From the NCBI GenBank assembly GCA_009885795.1, contig VFKA01000039.1, positions 1 to 64,000 on the forward strand: a DNA stretch of 64,000 nucleotides, in the 5' to 3' direction. This DNA comes from Rhodospirillales bacterium. Lineage in GTDB: Bacteria > Pseudomonadota > Alphaproteobacteria > Dongiales > Dongiaceae. Under the pieces are notes generated by a model. That model made no database searches. It worked only from the letters and a program-made list of their open reading frames with translations, and was not told the origin of the DNA. The first letter of the stretch is position 1, and each line of letters opens with the position of its first letter. Made by a program: the position numbers and the translations under genes. Positions 8,807 through 15,735 of this stretch are shown here, in pieces.

Positions 8807-9361
8807 TCAAGTCAACGCCGCCGGCTCTTGTTCGACGCAGATCGATTCCGACTCCGCCTCCGACAGCTTCTCATCGAGAAGCGCGCAGTGATGCGGCTGG
8901 CGGCCCAGTACTCGAACGGCTCGCCGGAAGTGGCGGCAATCATGACAAAGGCCGAAGGGTCGCCCCTCATTCCGCGCGATCGTCGCCCCAAGGGCCCGGC
9001 GCAGATCGCCGACCAGATTCCTCGCGCCCGAACCCATGCCCAGCCCAATGTCCCGGGCAAGCGCCAGCAATGGATCGCGCGCCAGCGCTTTTTCGCCTCG
9101 TGGCGTCAGCCGGATGTGGATGGAACGCCGGTCGCGGGCGCTGCGCTCGCGCACGACATAGCCCTTGGCATCGAGCGCGATCAGTGTTTGCGACACCGTG
9201 CCGCGAGTCGAGGTCAGGTAATCGGCGAGCGCGGCGGGCGTGCGCGAAAACCGGTTGGCGCGGCCGAGATAGCGCAGCGCCTCCCACTGCGCCGGGTTGA
9301 GGGCACCCGCGCCCGCGCGGGCGATCCGCTCCAGCCGGCCGATCAGCCAGGCCGCTTCCAA
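8807..9361 (-). CDS. MarR-family regulator with C-terminal four-Cys tail
   Basis: Winged-helix repressor of 184 residues. The MarR core is clear: WEALRYLGRANRFSRTPAALADYL, the recognition-helix region STRGTVSQTLIALDAKGYVV and the wing RERSARDRRSIHIRLTPRG. After the dimerisation helices comes an extra tail with Cys139, Cys142, Cys159 and Cys175 (CHDCRHF ... CALLDEKL ... SICVEQEP), which could bind a metal or Fe-S cluster, or act as a thiol switch. The start is TTG 9361, because an in-frame TAG lies at 9395-9397. It is divergent from a redoxin gene, with two similar palindromes between them, suggesting autoregulation and control of the redoxin. Confidence 0.88.
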   Translation of the reverse strand: MEAAWLIGRLERIARAGAGALNPAQWEALRYLGRANRFSRTPAALADYLTSTRGTVSQTLIALDAKGYVVRERSARDRRSIHIRLTPRGEKALARDPLLALARDIGLGMGSGARNLVGDLRRALGATIARNEGRPFGLCHDCRHFRRAVRVLGRQPHHCALLDEKLSEAESESICVEQEPAALT

Positions 9362-9383
9362 GGCGTCGGGGATGATCGTTATG

Positions 9384-9398
9384 ATATCGACTCGCTAT
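9384..9398. promoter_or_regulatory. Probable MarR operator 1 (inverted repeat)
   Basis: The 15-base sequence ATATCGACTCGCTAT is a near-palindrome sharing the half-site CTCGCTAT / ATAGCGAG with a second copy at 9436-9449. It lies 23 bases upstream of the MarR start, where binding would block its own transcription. Confidence 0.65.
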
Positions 9399-9435
9399 GA
9401 CCAATTGACAAGCGCCGACGGTGCCGGGACAATAG

Positions 9436-9449
9436 TAGCGAGTCGCTAT
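9436..9449. promoter_or_regulatory. Probable MarR operator 2 (inverted repeat)
   Basis: TAGCGAGTCGCTA is a perfect inverted repeat around one central base. It lies five bases before the redoxin ATG (9454), so it overlaps the expected ribosome-binding region. It resembles operator 1 (9384-9398), about 50 bases away, a spacing that would allow one regulator to control both divergent genes. Confidence 0.65.
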
Positions 9450-9453
9450 CAAT

Positions 9454-9993
9454 ATGGCAATCACGGACAGGACCCCGCCCATGGAGCGTCGCCTGGCGGC
9501 ACCCGAGCTGGACATCGATCGCTGGCTGAACACACCCGAGCCGCTGTCGCTCGCGCGGCTCCGGGGCAAGGTGGTCGTCATCCACGCCTTTCAGATGCTG
9601 TGTCCCGGATGCGTCAGCCATGCCATACCGCAGGCGATTCGGCTCCATGAGCTGGCGCGCAATCTCGATCTTGCCGTACTCGGCCTCCACACCGTGTTCG
9701 AGCACCACGAGGCCATGACCGCGATTGCCCTCGAAGCCTTCCTGCACGAGTACCGGGTGACCTTCCCGGTGGCGATCGATCGCCCCTCGGCCGACGGTCC
9801 GATCCCGCGCACGATGGCGACCTATGCCATGCGAGGCACGCCCACGACCATCGTCATCGACCGCGACGGATTCCTCGTCCGCCATGCCTTCGGGCAGGAA
9901 GACGATTTGATGTTGGGTCTTCTCCTGGGCACCGTCTTGTCGCAACCGCGGCAGGGCGACGCCGCGCCTGGTACCCGAGACGCCACTACTTAA
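9454..9993 (+). CDS. Redoxin / thioredoxin-fold oxidoreductase
   Basis: Cytosolic thioredoxin-fold protein of 179 residues in the AhpC/TSA-TlpA superfamily. The redox motif is CPGC (Cys50 and Cys53) in VIHAFQMLCPGCVSHAIPQ, followed by the conserved cis-Pro region RGTPTTIVIDRDGFLVRHAFG. No signal peptide is visible. It is transcribed divergently from the Cys-tailed MarR regulator, with a palindromic operator immediately before its ATG; this suggests a small redox-responsive unit. Whether it reduces peroxides or protein disulfides cannot be told. Confidence 0.85.
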   Translation: MAITDRTPPMERRLAAPELDIDRWLNTPEPLSLARLRGKVVVIHAFQMLCPGCVSHAIPQAIRLHELARNLDLAVLGLHTVFEHHEAMTAIALEAFLHEYRVTFPVAIDRPSADGPIPRTMATYAMRGTPTTIVIDRDGFLVRHAFGQEDDLMLGLLLGTVLSQPRQGDAAPGTRDATT

Positions 9994-10021
9994 ACGAACC
10001 AAACCAACGGCTTGGCTTGCC

Positions 10022-10050
10022 TTGAAAAACGGCGTCTAGGCGCTTATATT
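10022..10050 (+). promoter_or_regulatory. Sigma-70-type promoter of the cold-shock gene
   Basis: A TTGAAA box (10022-10027) and a TATATT box (10045-10050) are separated by exactly 17 bases. The ATG of the cold-shock gene is at 10178, so the predicted transcript has a leader of about 120 bases, as is usual for thermoregulated csp mRNAs. Confidence 0.7.
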
Positions 10051-10177
10051 AGACGAGTCAGACTCCTACGGGCCGCTCGCTTCCCGCTTTACCAAGCCGG
10101 ACCAAGTGACCTTCCCTGAAAAGTTCGATCCGGGGCGCGATCGTCGCGCCGCGGCACCACTTGGTTTGGAGAATGTA

Positions 10178-10384
10178 ATGCAAACCGGTACTGTCAAATG
10201 GTTCAATCCCGCCAAAGGCTTCGGCTTCATCACGCCGGTCGATGGCACCAAGGACGTTTTCGTCCATATCTCGGCCGTCGAGCGCTCGGAGTTGGGCTCG
10301 CTCAGCGAAGGCCAGAAGATCAGCTTTGAGCTCGAAAAGGGCCAGCAAGGCAAGGTCTCGGCCGTCAACCTGAAGGCCGCCTAA
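10178..10384 (+). CDS. Cold-shock domain protein (CspA family)
   Basis: Single cold-shock domain of 68 residues, a five-stranded beta barrel that binds single-stranded RNA/DNA and melts mRNA structure. RNP1 (KGFGFI) and RNP2 (VFVHI) are intact within [18 protein letters not shown] and [12 protein letters not shown]. The start is ATG 10178; an in-frame ATG at 10106 would add 24 residues of non-conserved leader sequence. It has its own promoter (10022-10050), a long leader and a hairpin terminator, so it appears monocistronic. Confidence 0.96.
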   Translation: MQTGTVKWFNPAKGFGFITPVDGTKDVFVHISAVERSELGSLSEGQKISFELEKGQQGKVSAVNLKAA

Positions 10385-10391
10385 AGCGACC

Positions 10392-10432
10392 GGGGCGGCG
10401 TGGCGAGAGCCGCGCCGCCCTCTTCGTCTTTC
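10392..10432 (+). terminator. Hairpin terminator after the cold-shock gene
   Basis: GGGCGGCG (10393-10400) pairs with CGCCGCCC (10413-10420), with a short loop, followed by the T-rich TCTTCGTCTTTCC. It starts eight bases after the stop codon. Confidence 0.75.
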
Positions 10433-10558
10433 CGGCTTCAACCCATTTATTAGAGTTTCCACCACATCGCCAGCGAGACCATAGCCAGCGATCGGGAAGA
10501 CGCCGCCACCGGCAATCGAACCTCGGCCGATGGCGAAGCGCGCGGGCTTCTCACTCGT

Positions 10559-11554
10559 TTGCAGGCCTACGGGCAGCCCAAGGCGTGGCGCAGTATCGCG
10601 CAGCTGCTCATCACCGCCGCGTCGCTGGCGGTTCTGTGGTTGGCCATGTGGGGCTCCATCGAACTCGGATACGAATACTGGATCACGTTGCTGTTGGCCG
10701 TGCCGGCCGCGGGATTCGTCGTCCGGCTGTTCGTACTCCAGCACGATTGCGGCCACGGCTCGCTGTTTCGCTCGCGACTCGCCAACGACTGGGCCGGGCG
10801 CATCATGGGCGTTTTCACGCTGACGCCCTATGACTATTGGCGGCGCACCCATGCCGCGCATCACGCGACCTCCGGCAATCTCGACCGCCGCGGCGTCGGC
10901 GACATCACCACGCTGACGGTGCGGGAATATCTCGCGCTGCCGCGGTGGCGCCGGTTCGCCTATCGATTGTACCGGCACCCGGTGGTGCTCTTCGGCATCG
11001 GCCCCATCTACGTCTTCATCCTCAAGCATCGCCTGCCGCTGGACATGCCGCTGCGCAGCGGCGTCTGGCGCAACCTGCTCGCGACCAACGCGGGCATCGC
11101 CGCCCTGCTCGTGGGCCTCGCCATGCTCGTCGGTCCGATCGAGCTGCTGCAATTGCAGTTGCCGGTCGTGCTGTTGGCGTCGTCGGCGGGAATCTGGCTG
11201 TTCTACGTCCAGCACCAGTTCGAGGAATCGTACTGGCAGCGCGACGGCAATTGGAGCTTCGCCCAGGCGGCCATGCTGGGCAGTTCCTATTACCGCCTGC
11301 CGCGGCTGCTGCAATGGGTGACCGCCAGCATCGGCCTGCATCACATCCATCATCTGTGCAGCCGGATACCGAATTATCGCCTGCAGGAGTGCCTGGATGA
11401 AAATCCGGCGCTGGCGCGGGTGCGCCGGGTGACCCTGCTCGAGAGCCTGCGCTGCGCCCGGTTATCGTTGTGGAACGAAGATACCATGCGGATGGTCCGC
11501 TTTCGGGATCTGAGCGGCATCGCGCCCGCGGATCCCAGCGGCAACAAGGAGTAA
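10559..11554 (+). CDS. Membrane fatty acid desaturase
   Basis: Di-iron acyl desaturase of about 331 residues that introduces a double bond into membrane-lipid acyl chains. All three histidine boxes are present: HDCGH in QHDCGHGSLF, HAAHH in RTHAAHHATSGN, and HHIHH in LHHIHHLCSRIPNY, with hydrophobic segments between. The only usual start codon near the conserved region is TTG 10559. The frame is open back to 10454 and the residues just before the TTG (EARGLLTRL) resemble the N-terminus of relatives, so the true start may be a non-standard codon upstream or a base may be lost. A small gene follows at a seven-base gap. Location after a cold-shock gene suits a membrane-fluidity role. Confidence 0.88.
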   Translation: MQAYGQPKAWRSIAQLLITAASLAVLWLAMWGSIELGYEYWITLLLAVPAAGFVVRLFVLQHDCGHGSLFRSRLANDWAGRIMGVFTLTPYDYWRRTHAAHHATSGNLDRRGVGDITTLTVREYLALPRWRRFAYRLYRHPVVLFGIGPIYVFILKHRLPLDMPLRSGVWRNLLATNAGIAALLVGLAMLVGPIELLQLQLPVVLLASSAGIWLFYVQHQFEESYWQRDGNWSFAQAAMLGSSYYRLPRLLQWVTASIGLHHIHHLCSRIPNYRLQECLDENPALARVRRVTLLESLRCARLSLWNEDTMRMVRFRDLSGIAPADPSGNKE

Positions 11555-11561
11555 CGCCACC

Positions 11562-11804
11562 ATGATCGTATCAAGCGCGAAGCGCTCCGATGTCCGGCGC
11601 CAGGCCGAGGATCGGTTCACCAAGGTCGTTCGCCGCGATGCCGAGGTTAAGGCCTTTCAGCAGCAGCGGCGCGATGCGGACGTGGCCAAGATCGCGCGGC
11701 TGCGCGCGCTGCGCCTGGCCAGGGACGCCGACGAAGCGAAGATTCCCGCCGCGCCGAAAAAACCCGCTCGCGCCAAGCGCGCGAAAGCGGCGGTGTCCGA
11801 ATAG
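11562..11804 (+). CDS. Small basic hypothetical protein
   Basis: An 80-residue, strongly charged, Arg/Lys/Ala-rich protein predicted to be helical, with a basic tail (KKPARAKRAKAAVSE). It begins seven bases after the desaturase stop, with AAGGAG at 11545-11550 as ribosome-binding site, so it probably shares the transcript. No family recognised; the composition would suit nucleic-acid binding but this is only an inference. Confidence 0.6.
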   Translation: MIVSSAKRSDVRRQAEDRFTKVVRRDAEVKAFQQQRRDADVAKIARLRALRLARDADEAKIPAAPKKPARAKRAKAAVSE

Positions 11805-11828
11805 GCAACGCCAAGGCGGCCGCGATCC

Positions 11829-12203
11829 TCAGCGCTCTGGAAGCGCCATCGCCAAACCCAAATAGCCGGCGACGCCGTGCAGTCGTTGGTCACGCGTCCA
11901 CAGCGCCGCTCCCTCGGTCAGTCGAACCGCGGCGAGCAGATGACAATCGACGTACCCGATACCGCGCCCGAACAATGCGTGCCGATCGATGAAATGCAGA
12001 ACTTCCGCGTCCGTGGCGACGCCAGCCAGGGGCAGGTCCGACAGCGTGTCCAGGATAAGCACCCGCTGACGCAGATTGCCCAGGGCAAGTTCACCAATGA
12101 CGAAGGGGTGCGCAAGAACCGATCCGGTATCGAGCAGGCTGGCGAGCGCCTTGTCGCCCGCGCGTAAGTGGTCGATCCAGACCGATGTATCGACCAGGAT
12201 CAC
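11829..12203 (-). CDS. vapC: VapC-type PIN-domain ribonuclease toxin
   Basis: PIN-domain RNase toxin of 124 residues, normally cutting tRNA or rRNA when freed from VapB. The acidic metal-binding residues are in place: Asp5 (MILVDTSVWID), Glu38 (VIGELALG), Asp86 (GYVDCHLLAA) and Asp105 (LWTRDQRL). It overlaps the vapB stop by four bases (start 12203, vapB stop at 12200-12202), the usual antitoxin-first order. It appears intact. Confidence 0.93.
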   Translation of the reverse strand: MILVDTSVWIDHLRAGDKALASLLDTGSVLAHPFVIGELALGNLRQRVLILDTLSDLPLAGVATDAEVLHFIDRHALFGRGIGYVDCHLLAAVRLTEGAALWTRDQRLHGVAGYLGLAMALPER

Positions 12204-12400
12204 GCCGGTGTCGGCCGGCGCCGCGGCGGCGGCGCCTTCAGACCGGGTTCGCTGCCGCCCAGGCGCGCTAGACGTCGTGCGCTTTCGCGCTCGATCAGCG
12301 CCCTGAGCGCCTCGCGAACCAAGCTGGCCTTCTCGGTTATGCCGGTAAAATTTTGCGCCTTCGCGACAAGTTCTTCATCGAGTGCAAGCGTCGTGCGCAT
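12200..12400 (-). CDS. vapB: VapB-type antitoxin
   Basis: Antitoxin of 66 residues with an N-terminal ribbon-helix-helix-like DNA-binding segment (MRTTLALDEELVAKAQNFTG) and EKASLVREALRALIERESARRLARLGG, then a Pro/Arg-rich tail that probably wraps the toxin. Start chosen at ATG 12400; the frame extends upstream to 12454 but those residues do not fit the family. An inverted repeat about 33 bases upstream could be its operator. Confidence 0.9.
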   Translation of the reverse strand: MRTTLALDEELVAKAQNFTGITEKASLVREALRALIERESARRLARLGGSEPGLKAPPPRRRPTPA

Positions 12401-12432
12401 CGACCGATCCTCCAATGAAGGCACGAATGTAT

Positions 12433-12444
12433 CATCATTTGATG
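12433..12444. promoter_or_regulatory. Possible VapBC operator
   Basis: CATCA-TT-TGATG is a perfect inverted repeat in an AT-rich patch upstream of vapB (start 12400, minus strand). VapBC complexes usually bind such repeats in their own promoter; assignment is by position only. Confidence 0.4.
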
Positions 12445-12664
12445 TCAATATCAATGCCGAACCGAATGCAAGCGTTCGGCCCTACCAGCGCCGGCAAGTA
12501 GGATGGCGACCGATGACAAGCTGGCGGCGGATATCGGGACGCGCCCTGGCGTAAATTTGGCGGGCCATGGCCGACGATGATGAGCACTATGTCTACGCCA
12601 TAGCGCTATGATGAAGAGACCTAACCCTCTGCGGCTCTACTCGTCGGTCAATCCGCACGGGATT

Positions 12665-13381
12665 TCAAATGGTGACCGGCTCAACTGTGGTTTTCGCGGT
12701 AACACCGACGACGAGAGCCGGTATCACCAGCTCATTCCGGTCGATTGACAGGCCGGCAGCCATCGCAGACGACACCGCATGATTCATCGCCGGTTCTGGA
12801 GGAACGTCGGAGAGGAGGTCGGGCCACCGGGCGACGAATGCCTCGCACGCGAGCCGTGCATCGTCATGGTGGGTCGTGCCAACAACCTTCATCGCCCCGC
12901 TGACGAATGCCTCCCATAGAAAAAGGCCACCGCGTTCATGGAATCGCTGTAGGTCTACGGTCGTGGCAACGGGCCCAGAGCCTTTAGCGATCCGCGTCAG
13001 GCACCATGGCATCAACGCCAGGGCGGCCCCAAGCGCTCCGGTACCGGCGGCGGCCGACCAGGCGCGGTTGTAAGTCGTCTCAACGCCCCCACGGCTTCTG
13101 GTGATCCGGGCGAGTTCCCCGCGTACTGGCGTCCAAATCGGTGCCTCGAAACCGAGCGCGACCCGGCGCCCAGCGAGTAGCAGCGCAGCTAGCCTATCGA
13201 GCGCCTCGCCGAGGTTAGCGCCGGTGCCATCGCGTCCTTCATCGTCCGCCCATCCAATTTTTTTCGGTCCCCCGACATCGACGCATAGGACGTAGGGCTT
13301 CTCACTTCGCAAAATGCCGCCCTTCACGGTTTCCACACCCTCGGAGCAAACCATAACACACTCGTACGAAACAATTTCCAT
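12665..13381 (-). CDS. Hypothetical protein, possible RNase H-fold (DUF429-like)
   Basis: Protein of about 238 residues with no firm family. The pattern recalls RNase H-fold DUF429-type proteins: a first beta strand with an acidic residue (YVLCVDVGGPKKIGWADDE), a second acidic strand (VALGFEAPIW) and a late HHDDARLACEAFVARW. These could supply catalytic acidic residues. Several starts are possible (ATG at 13414, 13381 or 13357). It sits alone between vapB and a truncated transposase and may be part of the accessory island. Confidence 0.55.
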   Translation of the reverse strand: MEIVSYECVMVCSEGVETVKGGILRSEKPYVLCVDVGGPKKIGWADDEGRDGTGANLGEALDRLAALLLAGRRVALGFEAPIWTPVRGELARITRSRGGVETTYNRAWSAAAGTGALGAALALMPWCLTRIAKGSGPVATTVDLQRFHERGGLFLWEAFVSGAMKVVGTTHHDDARLACEAFVARWPDLLSDVPPEPAMNHAVSSAMAAGLSIDRNELVIPALVVGVTAKTTVEPVTI

Positions 13382-13473
13382 GAACAGACCTCGTGCCGCC
13401 GCAGCGCAGATCACATTCCGGCAAAAAGGCCGACGCCGGCACGTGGCAGTGATCGGATACGGCGTCGCGCTCT

Positions 13474-13775
13474 AGTGCCCGGCCTGAGACATAGGTGACA
13501 GTTCGTACCGGACACATGGGTAACACTTTTCGCCTGCGACTGCATGCGGGAGGTGGTGATGCCGTGGAAAGAGAGTTCGGCGATGGACGAGCGCCTGTGC
13601 TTTGTGACCCGCCTTTTGGAGGGCGAGCAGATGAGCCCGCTGTGCCGCGAGTTCGGCATATCGCGCAAAACCGGATACAAGATTTTCGACCGTTACAAGG
13701 ACCATGGGCTGGAAGCCCTGAGCGACCGCTCGCGGCGCCCGGTGCGCTATGCCAACCAGCTGCCGCTCTCTTCGC
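13474..13775 (+). mobile_element. Truncated IS481-type insertion sequence
   Basis: Left end and 5' part of an IS481-like transposase gene. The repeated AC(A)TAGGTGACAG / ACACATGGGTAACA stretches before the gene look like the terminal region of this family. The open frame starts around ATG 13559 (MPWKESSAMDERL) and gives the N-terminal HTH: FVTRLLEGEQMSPLCREFG, ISRKTGYKIFDRY and LEALSDRSRRPVRYANQLP. Similarity stops near 13772; the DDE catalytic domain is missing. The break abuts the 3' end of the opposite-strand 280-aa gene. Element borders are approximate. Confidence 0.8.
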
Positions 13776-13825
13776 GATGGTGCGCGGGCTATTGTAGTAC
13801 CGTGAACAGCAATAGACGGTCGTAG
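13559..13825 (+). pseudogene. IS481-family transposase fragment
   Basis: N-terminal DNA-binding part (about 70 residues) of an IS481-type transposase. After VRYANQLPL the frame leaves the family and runs to a chance stop at 13823-13825, within the neighbouring gene on the other strand. The integrase core with its DDE residues is absent, so it cannot transpose. Confidence 0.8.
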
Positions 13826-14580
13826 AGCGCCGTCTTGCGGTAGAACATCGGTTGCCGCCAGTCGTCGTTGGCCGTGGGCCGTGTTTTCTCCAGCAGGCCG
13901 AACCAGCAAAGATATCGAAGAACACGCACTTCGAATGCCGATACGAGCAATTCTGGATACTTGGGTTCCGTCAGATCCTTCGTCGGAATGGTAACGCTGC
14001 GCATGAGCGCTCCGGCCGGACGCCAATCGGTGCAAAACCGCCCGATCAGATAGAGGATCAGGGACATCTGCGGCGCGAAGACTTCCGGCAAGTTGAAGCG
14101 ATCGAGATAGGCCGGATTGTACCGGGCAAAGGTGGCGCGGAACAGAACGGCCTGCAGGCGGCCGGCCTCTTGCTCCGACAGAAGCGCCCGGCCTTTCTTG
14201 GTCAGCTTGAAAAACTCTTTTTCGCCGCGCGCGAGCCCCGCGAGCTTGAGTACGGCATGCAGATACATGGCGGGAGGAAAGTCGCTTTCGTTGACCGCCT
14301 TGCGGACAGAGGAGAATCTGTCGGCATCGTAGCCGTCCCACCTGAAACGCTCCATCAGCGTTTCGACGAGCTTGCGATTCAGGTTTCCCCTCGCGGTCAG
14401 CTTCGTGTCATTGCCCTCCAGTTCCGTCATCAGGATGCGGGCATTGGGCAGCACCGTGGTGCCGGCAAGAGCGGCAAACGGCAGATCGTCCCGTATCCGG
14501 CATGGGCCGTTGCCGTCGAGCCTGTCTTCCACGAAGGCGTAAAATTGTTGCCCGGTCAGCTTGACGATGCCGGCGGTCAT
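13789..14580 (-). CDS. Conserved-looking hypothetical protein
   Basis: Protein of about 263 residues starting MTAGIVKLTGQQFYAF (ATG 14580; an upstream ATG at 14631 would add 17 residues). No recognised family. It is soluble and looks globular. Notable parts are LTARGNLNRKLVETLMERF, KLAGLARGEKEFFKLTKKGRALLSE (resembling a winged-helix unit), a central FNLPEVFAPQMSLILYLIGRF, and a C-terminal FEVRVLRYLCWFGLLEKTRP that also looks like a winged helix. The gene ends against the truncated IS, so its last residues may have been replaced by the insertion. A DNA- or RNA-binding role is possible but unproven. Confidence 0.6.
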   Translation of the reverse strand: MTAGIVKLTGQQFYAFVEDRLDGNGPCRIRDDLPFAALAGTTVLPNARILMTELEGNDTKLTARGNLNRKLVETLMERFRWDGYDADRFSSVRKAVNESDFPPAMYLHAVLKLAGLARGEKEFFKLTKKGRALLSEQEAGRLQAVLFRATFARYNPAYLDRFNLPEVFAPQMSLILYLIGRFCTDWRPAGALMRSVTIPTKDLTEPKYPELLVSAFEVRVLRYLCWFGLLEKTRPTANDDWRQPMFYRKTALYDRLLLFTVLQ

Positions 14581-14745
14581 GGTGCCATCCTCCCAACCCG
14601 GAGTGTATATCTCGGGTCCGCGGCCCTCCATAATATTTGCTTCACCGGTCCGCCTTGTATCTCATCGAATCGCCGTTGGCGGTAAAATGCCGGCGGCGGT
14701 GGCGGGCGGGAGACCGATACCTCCTTGGTCTTGAAGACCGGGGGT

Positions 14746-14864
14746 GAGCGAGGCTCACCGCCTACGCCAAGAACGAGCGGGCCGATTTGAGCCAGCAGGA
14801 TCGCAATGACTTCCGGCGGCTTACGGCGTTGCTGGTCGGGAGATTCAAGAGGAGAAAGCCATGA
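14746..14864 (+). pseudogene. Relic of a RelE/HigB-type toxin, 3' end only
   Basis: The frame starting after a stop at 14743-14745 encodes LTAYAKNERADLSQQDRNDF and ends GRFKRRKP then stop, a typical C-terminal part of RelE/HigB-type toxins (compare the YxKNERxxLS pattern). The first ~70 residues of a toxin are missing. Its TGA overlaps the ATG of the antitoxin gene (14861), the normal toxin-first arrangement, so this is a decayed toxin in front of an intact antitoxin. Confidence 0.7.
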
Positions 14865-15157
14865 GCAAGGTTGCCGACAGTATCCGACGGGGCCTTCGGG
14901 AAGCGGTGACCTATGCCGAGCGGAAGGTGGACGAGAGCGCCTATCGCGTCCATGTGCCCGTGAAGATCGACGTGAAGGCAATCCGGGCCAGTTTAGACAT
15001 GACGCAGGAAGAGTTCGCGGGCCGGTTCGGGTTCAGCGTCAACACGCTGCGTCATTGGGAACAGGGTTCGCGCCAGCCGGAGGGGCCGGCGCGGGCTTAC
15101 CTTCTCGTCATCGAACGCGCGCCCAAGGCAGTCCAAAAAGCCTTGCAGGCCGTTTAA
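14861..15157 (+). CDS. HigA/NadS-type HTH antitoxin (orphan)
   Basis: Xre-family DNA-binding protein of 98 residues, with the HTH at about 46-75 (IRASLDMTQEEFAGRFGFSVNTLRHWEQG). N-terminal helical KVADSIRRGLREAVTYAERK and the C-terminal GPARAYLLVIERAPKAVQKAL are typical of antitoxins encoded after RelE/HigB toxins. The partner toxin upstream is reduced to its 3' end, so this antitoxin is now an orphan that may still repress its promoter or buffer related toxins. Confidence 0.85.
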   Translation: MSKVADSIRRGLREAVTYAERKVDESAYRVHVPVKIDVKAIRASLDMTQEEFAGRFGFSVNTLRHWEQGSRQPEGPARAYLLVIERAPKAVQKALQAV

Positions 15158-15237
15158 TGCGCTGCCGCCGAGTTCGAGACTATCGTGATGGAGTCCTTCG
15201 TCGTCTTCCTGCCCAATGCCGACGATAAACTCCAATC

Positions 15238-15480
15238 TTACCATAACCGCTTGTTCGCAAAGGCATGGCCGGAACCGGTCTTCAGGTAATGTTCAAACTC
15301 CCGTGCGCGGCGTTTCTCGGCAAAAGCGTGATAGCCGACCAGCTTCCACGGTTTGTATTTTGATGTATGAACGGAACCACCCGTGTTGTGCGCGACGATG
15401 CGTTTTCGCGGATCTGCGGTAAAACCGATGTATCGTTGTTCGGGAAATGCCTCGCTCCGGATAAGATAGACATATTGCAT
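15238..15480 (-). CDS. GIY-YIG nuclease superfamily protein
   Basis: Small single-domain GIY-YIG protein of 80 residues of the UvrC-like/YhbQ type. The motif is YVYLI ... QRYIGFTADPRKRIVAHNTG (Tyr-Ile-Gly plus the catalytic-region Arg), followed by YKPWKLVGYHAFAEKRRAREFEHYLKTGSG, which includes the conserved Glu and final Lys/Gly region. It is a stand-alone domain with unknown substrate, presumed DNA. It lies between the antitoxin gene and tRNA-Ser. Confidence 0.9.
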   Translation of the reverse strand: MQYVYLIRSEAFPEQRYIGFTADPRKRIVAHNTGGSVHTSKYKPWKLVGYHAFAEKRRAREFEHYLKTGSGHAFANKRLW

Positions 15481-15504
15481 GTGATGTCTCCTTCACCGGC
15501 CCTC

Positions 15505-15592
15505 CTTTGCTAAAGCTGCGGAGGGCAGCCTTCGCGTTTTTGTTTGCCGGCTTACACCCACGGCGTAAGCCAGCCGAAGCTTTAGCGAAGGC
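15505..15592. repeat. Cluster of imperfect palindromes next to tRNA-Ser
   Basis: Within this stretch, GGCTTAC pairs with GTAAGCC (15549-15571), and GCCAGCC pairs with GGCTGGC (15569-15596) around AAGCTTTAGCG. An additional copy of GCTAAAGC..GGAGGGCAGCCTTCGC lies at the left. They lie just past the 3' end of the minus-strand tRNA and could terminate it or be a dispersed REP-like element. Confidence 0.5.
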
Positions 15593-15683
15593 TGGCGGAG
15601 GGGGAGGGATTCGAACCCTCGATAGGCTTTTGACCTATACACGCACTCCAGGCGTGCGCCTTAGACCGCTCGGCCACCCCTCC
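15593..15683 (-). tRNA. tRNA-Ser (anticodon GGA)
   Basis: Read on the minus strand, the acceptor GGAGGGG pairs with CCCCTCC, the discriminator is G and a CCA end is encoded. The anticodon loop is CTGGAGT on a CACGC/GCGTG stem, giving GGA. A long variable arm (ATAGGT..ACCTAT type) and a GTTCGAATC T-loop are present. The length of 91 bases with CCA fits a class II serine tRNA. Confidence 0.96.
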
Positions 15684-15735
15684 GCTCTCGCGCGACACTA
15701 CATGATCCGATTGTAGACTGGCGACGGCTCCCGCG

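Noticed and set aside
7453-9300. 615-codon plus-strand frame over the Old Yellow Enzyme gene
   Set aside because: Spans a real gene and the start of MarR on the other strand; no domain signal.
15507-15716. Short plus-strand ORF containing GGIRTLDRLLTYTRTPGVRLRPLGHPS
   Set aside because: This is the translated reverse complement of tRNA-Ser, a common false gene.
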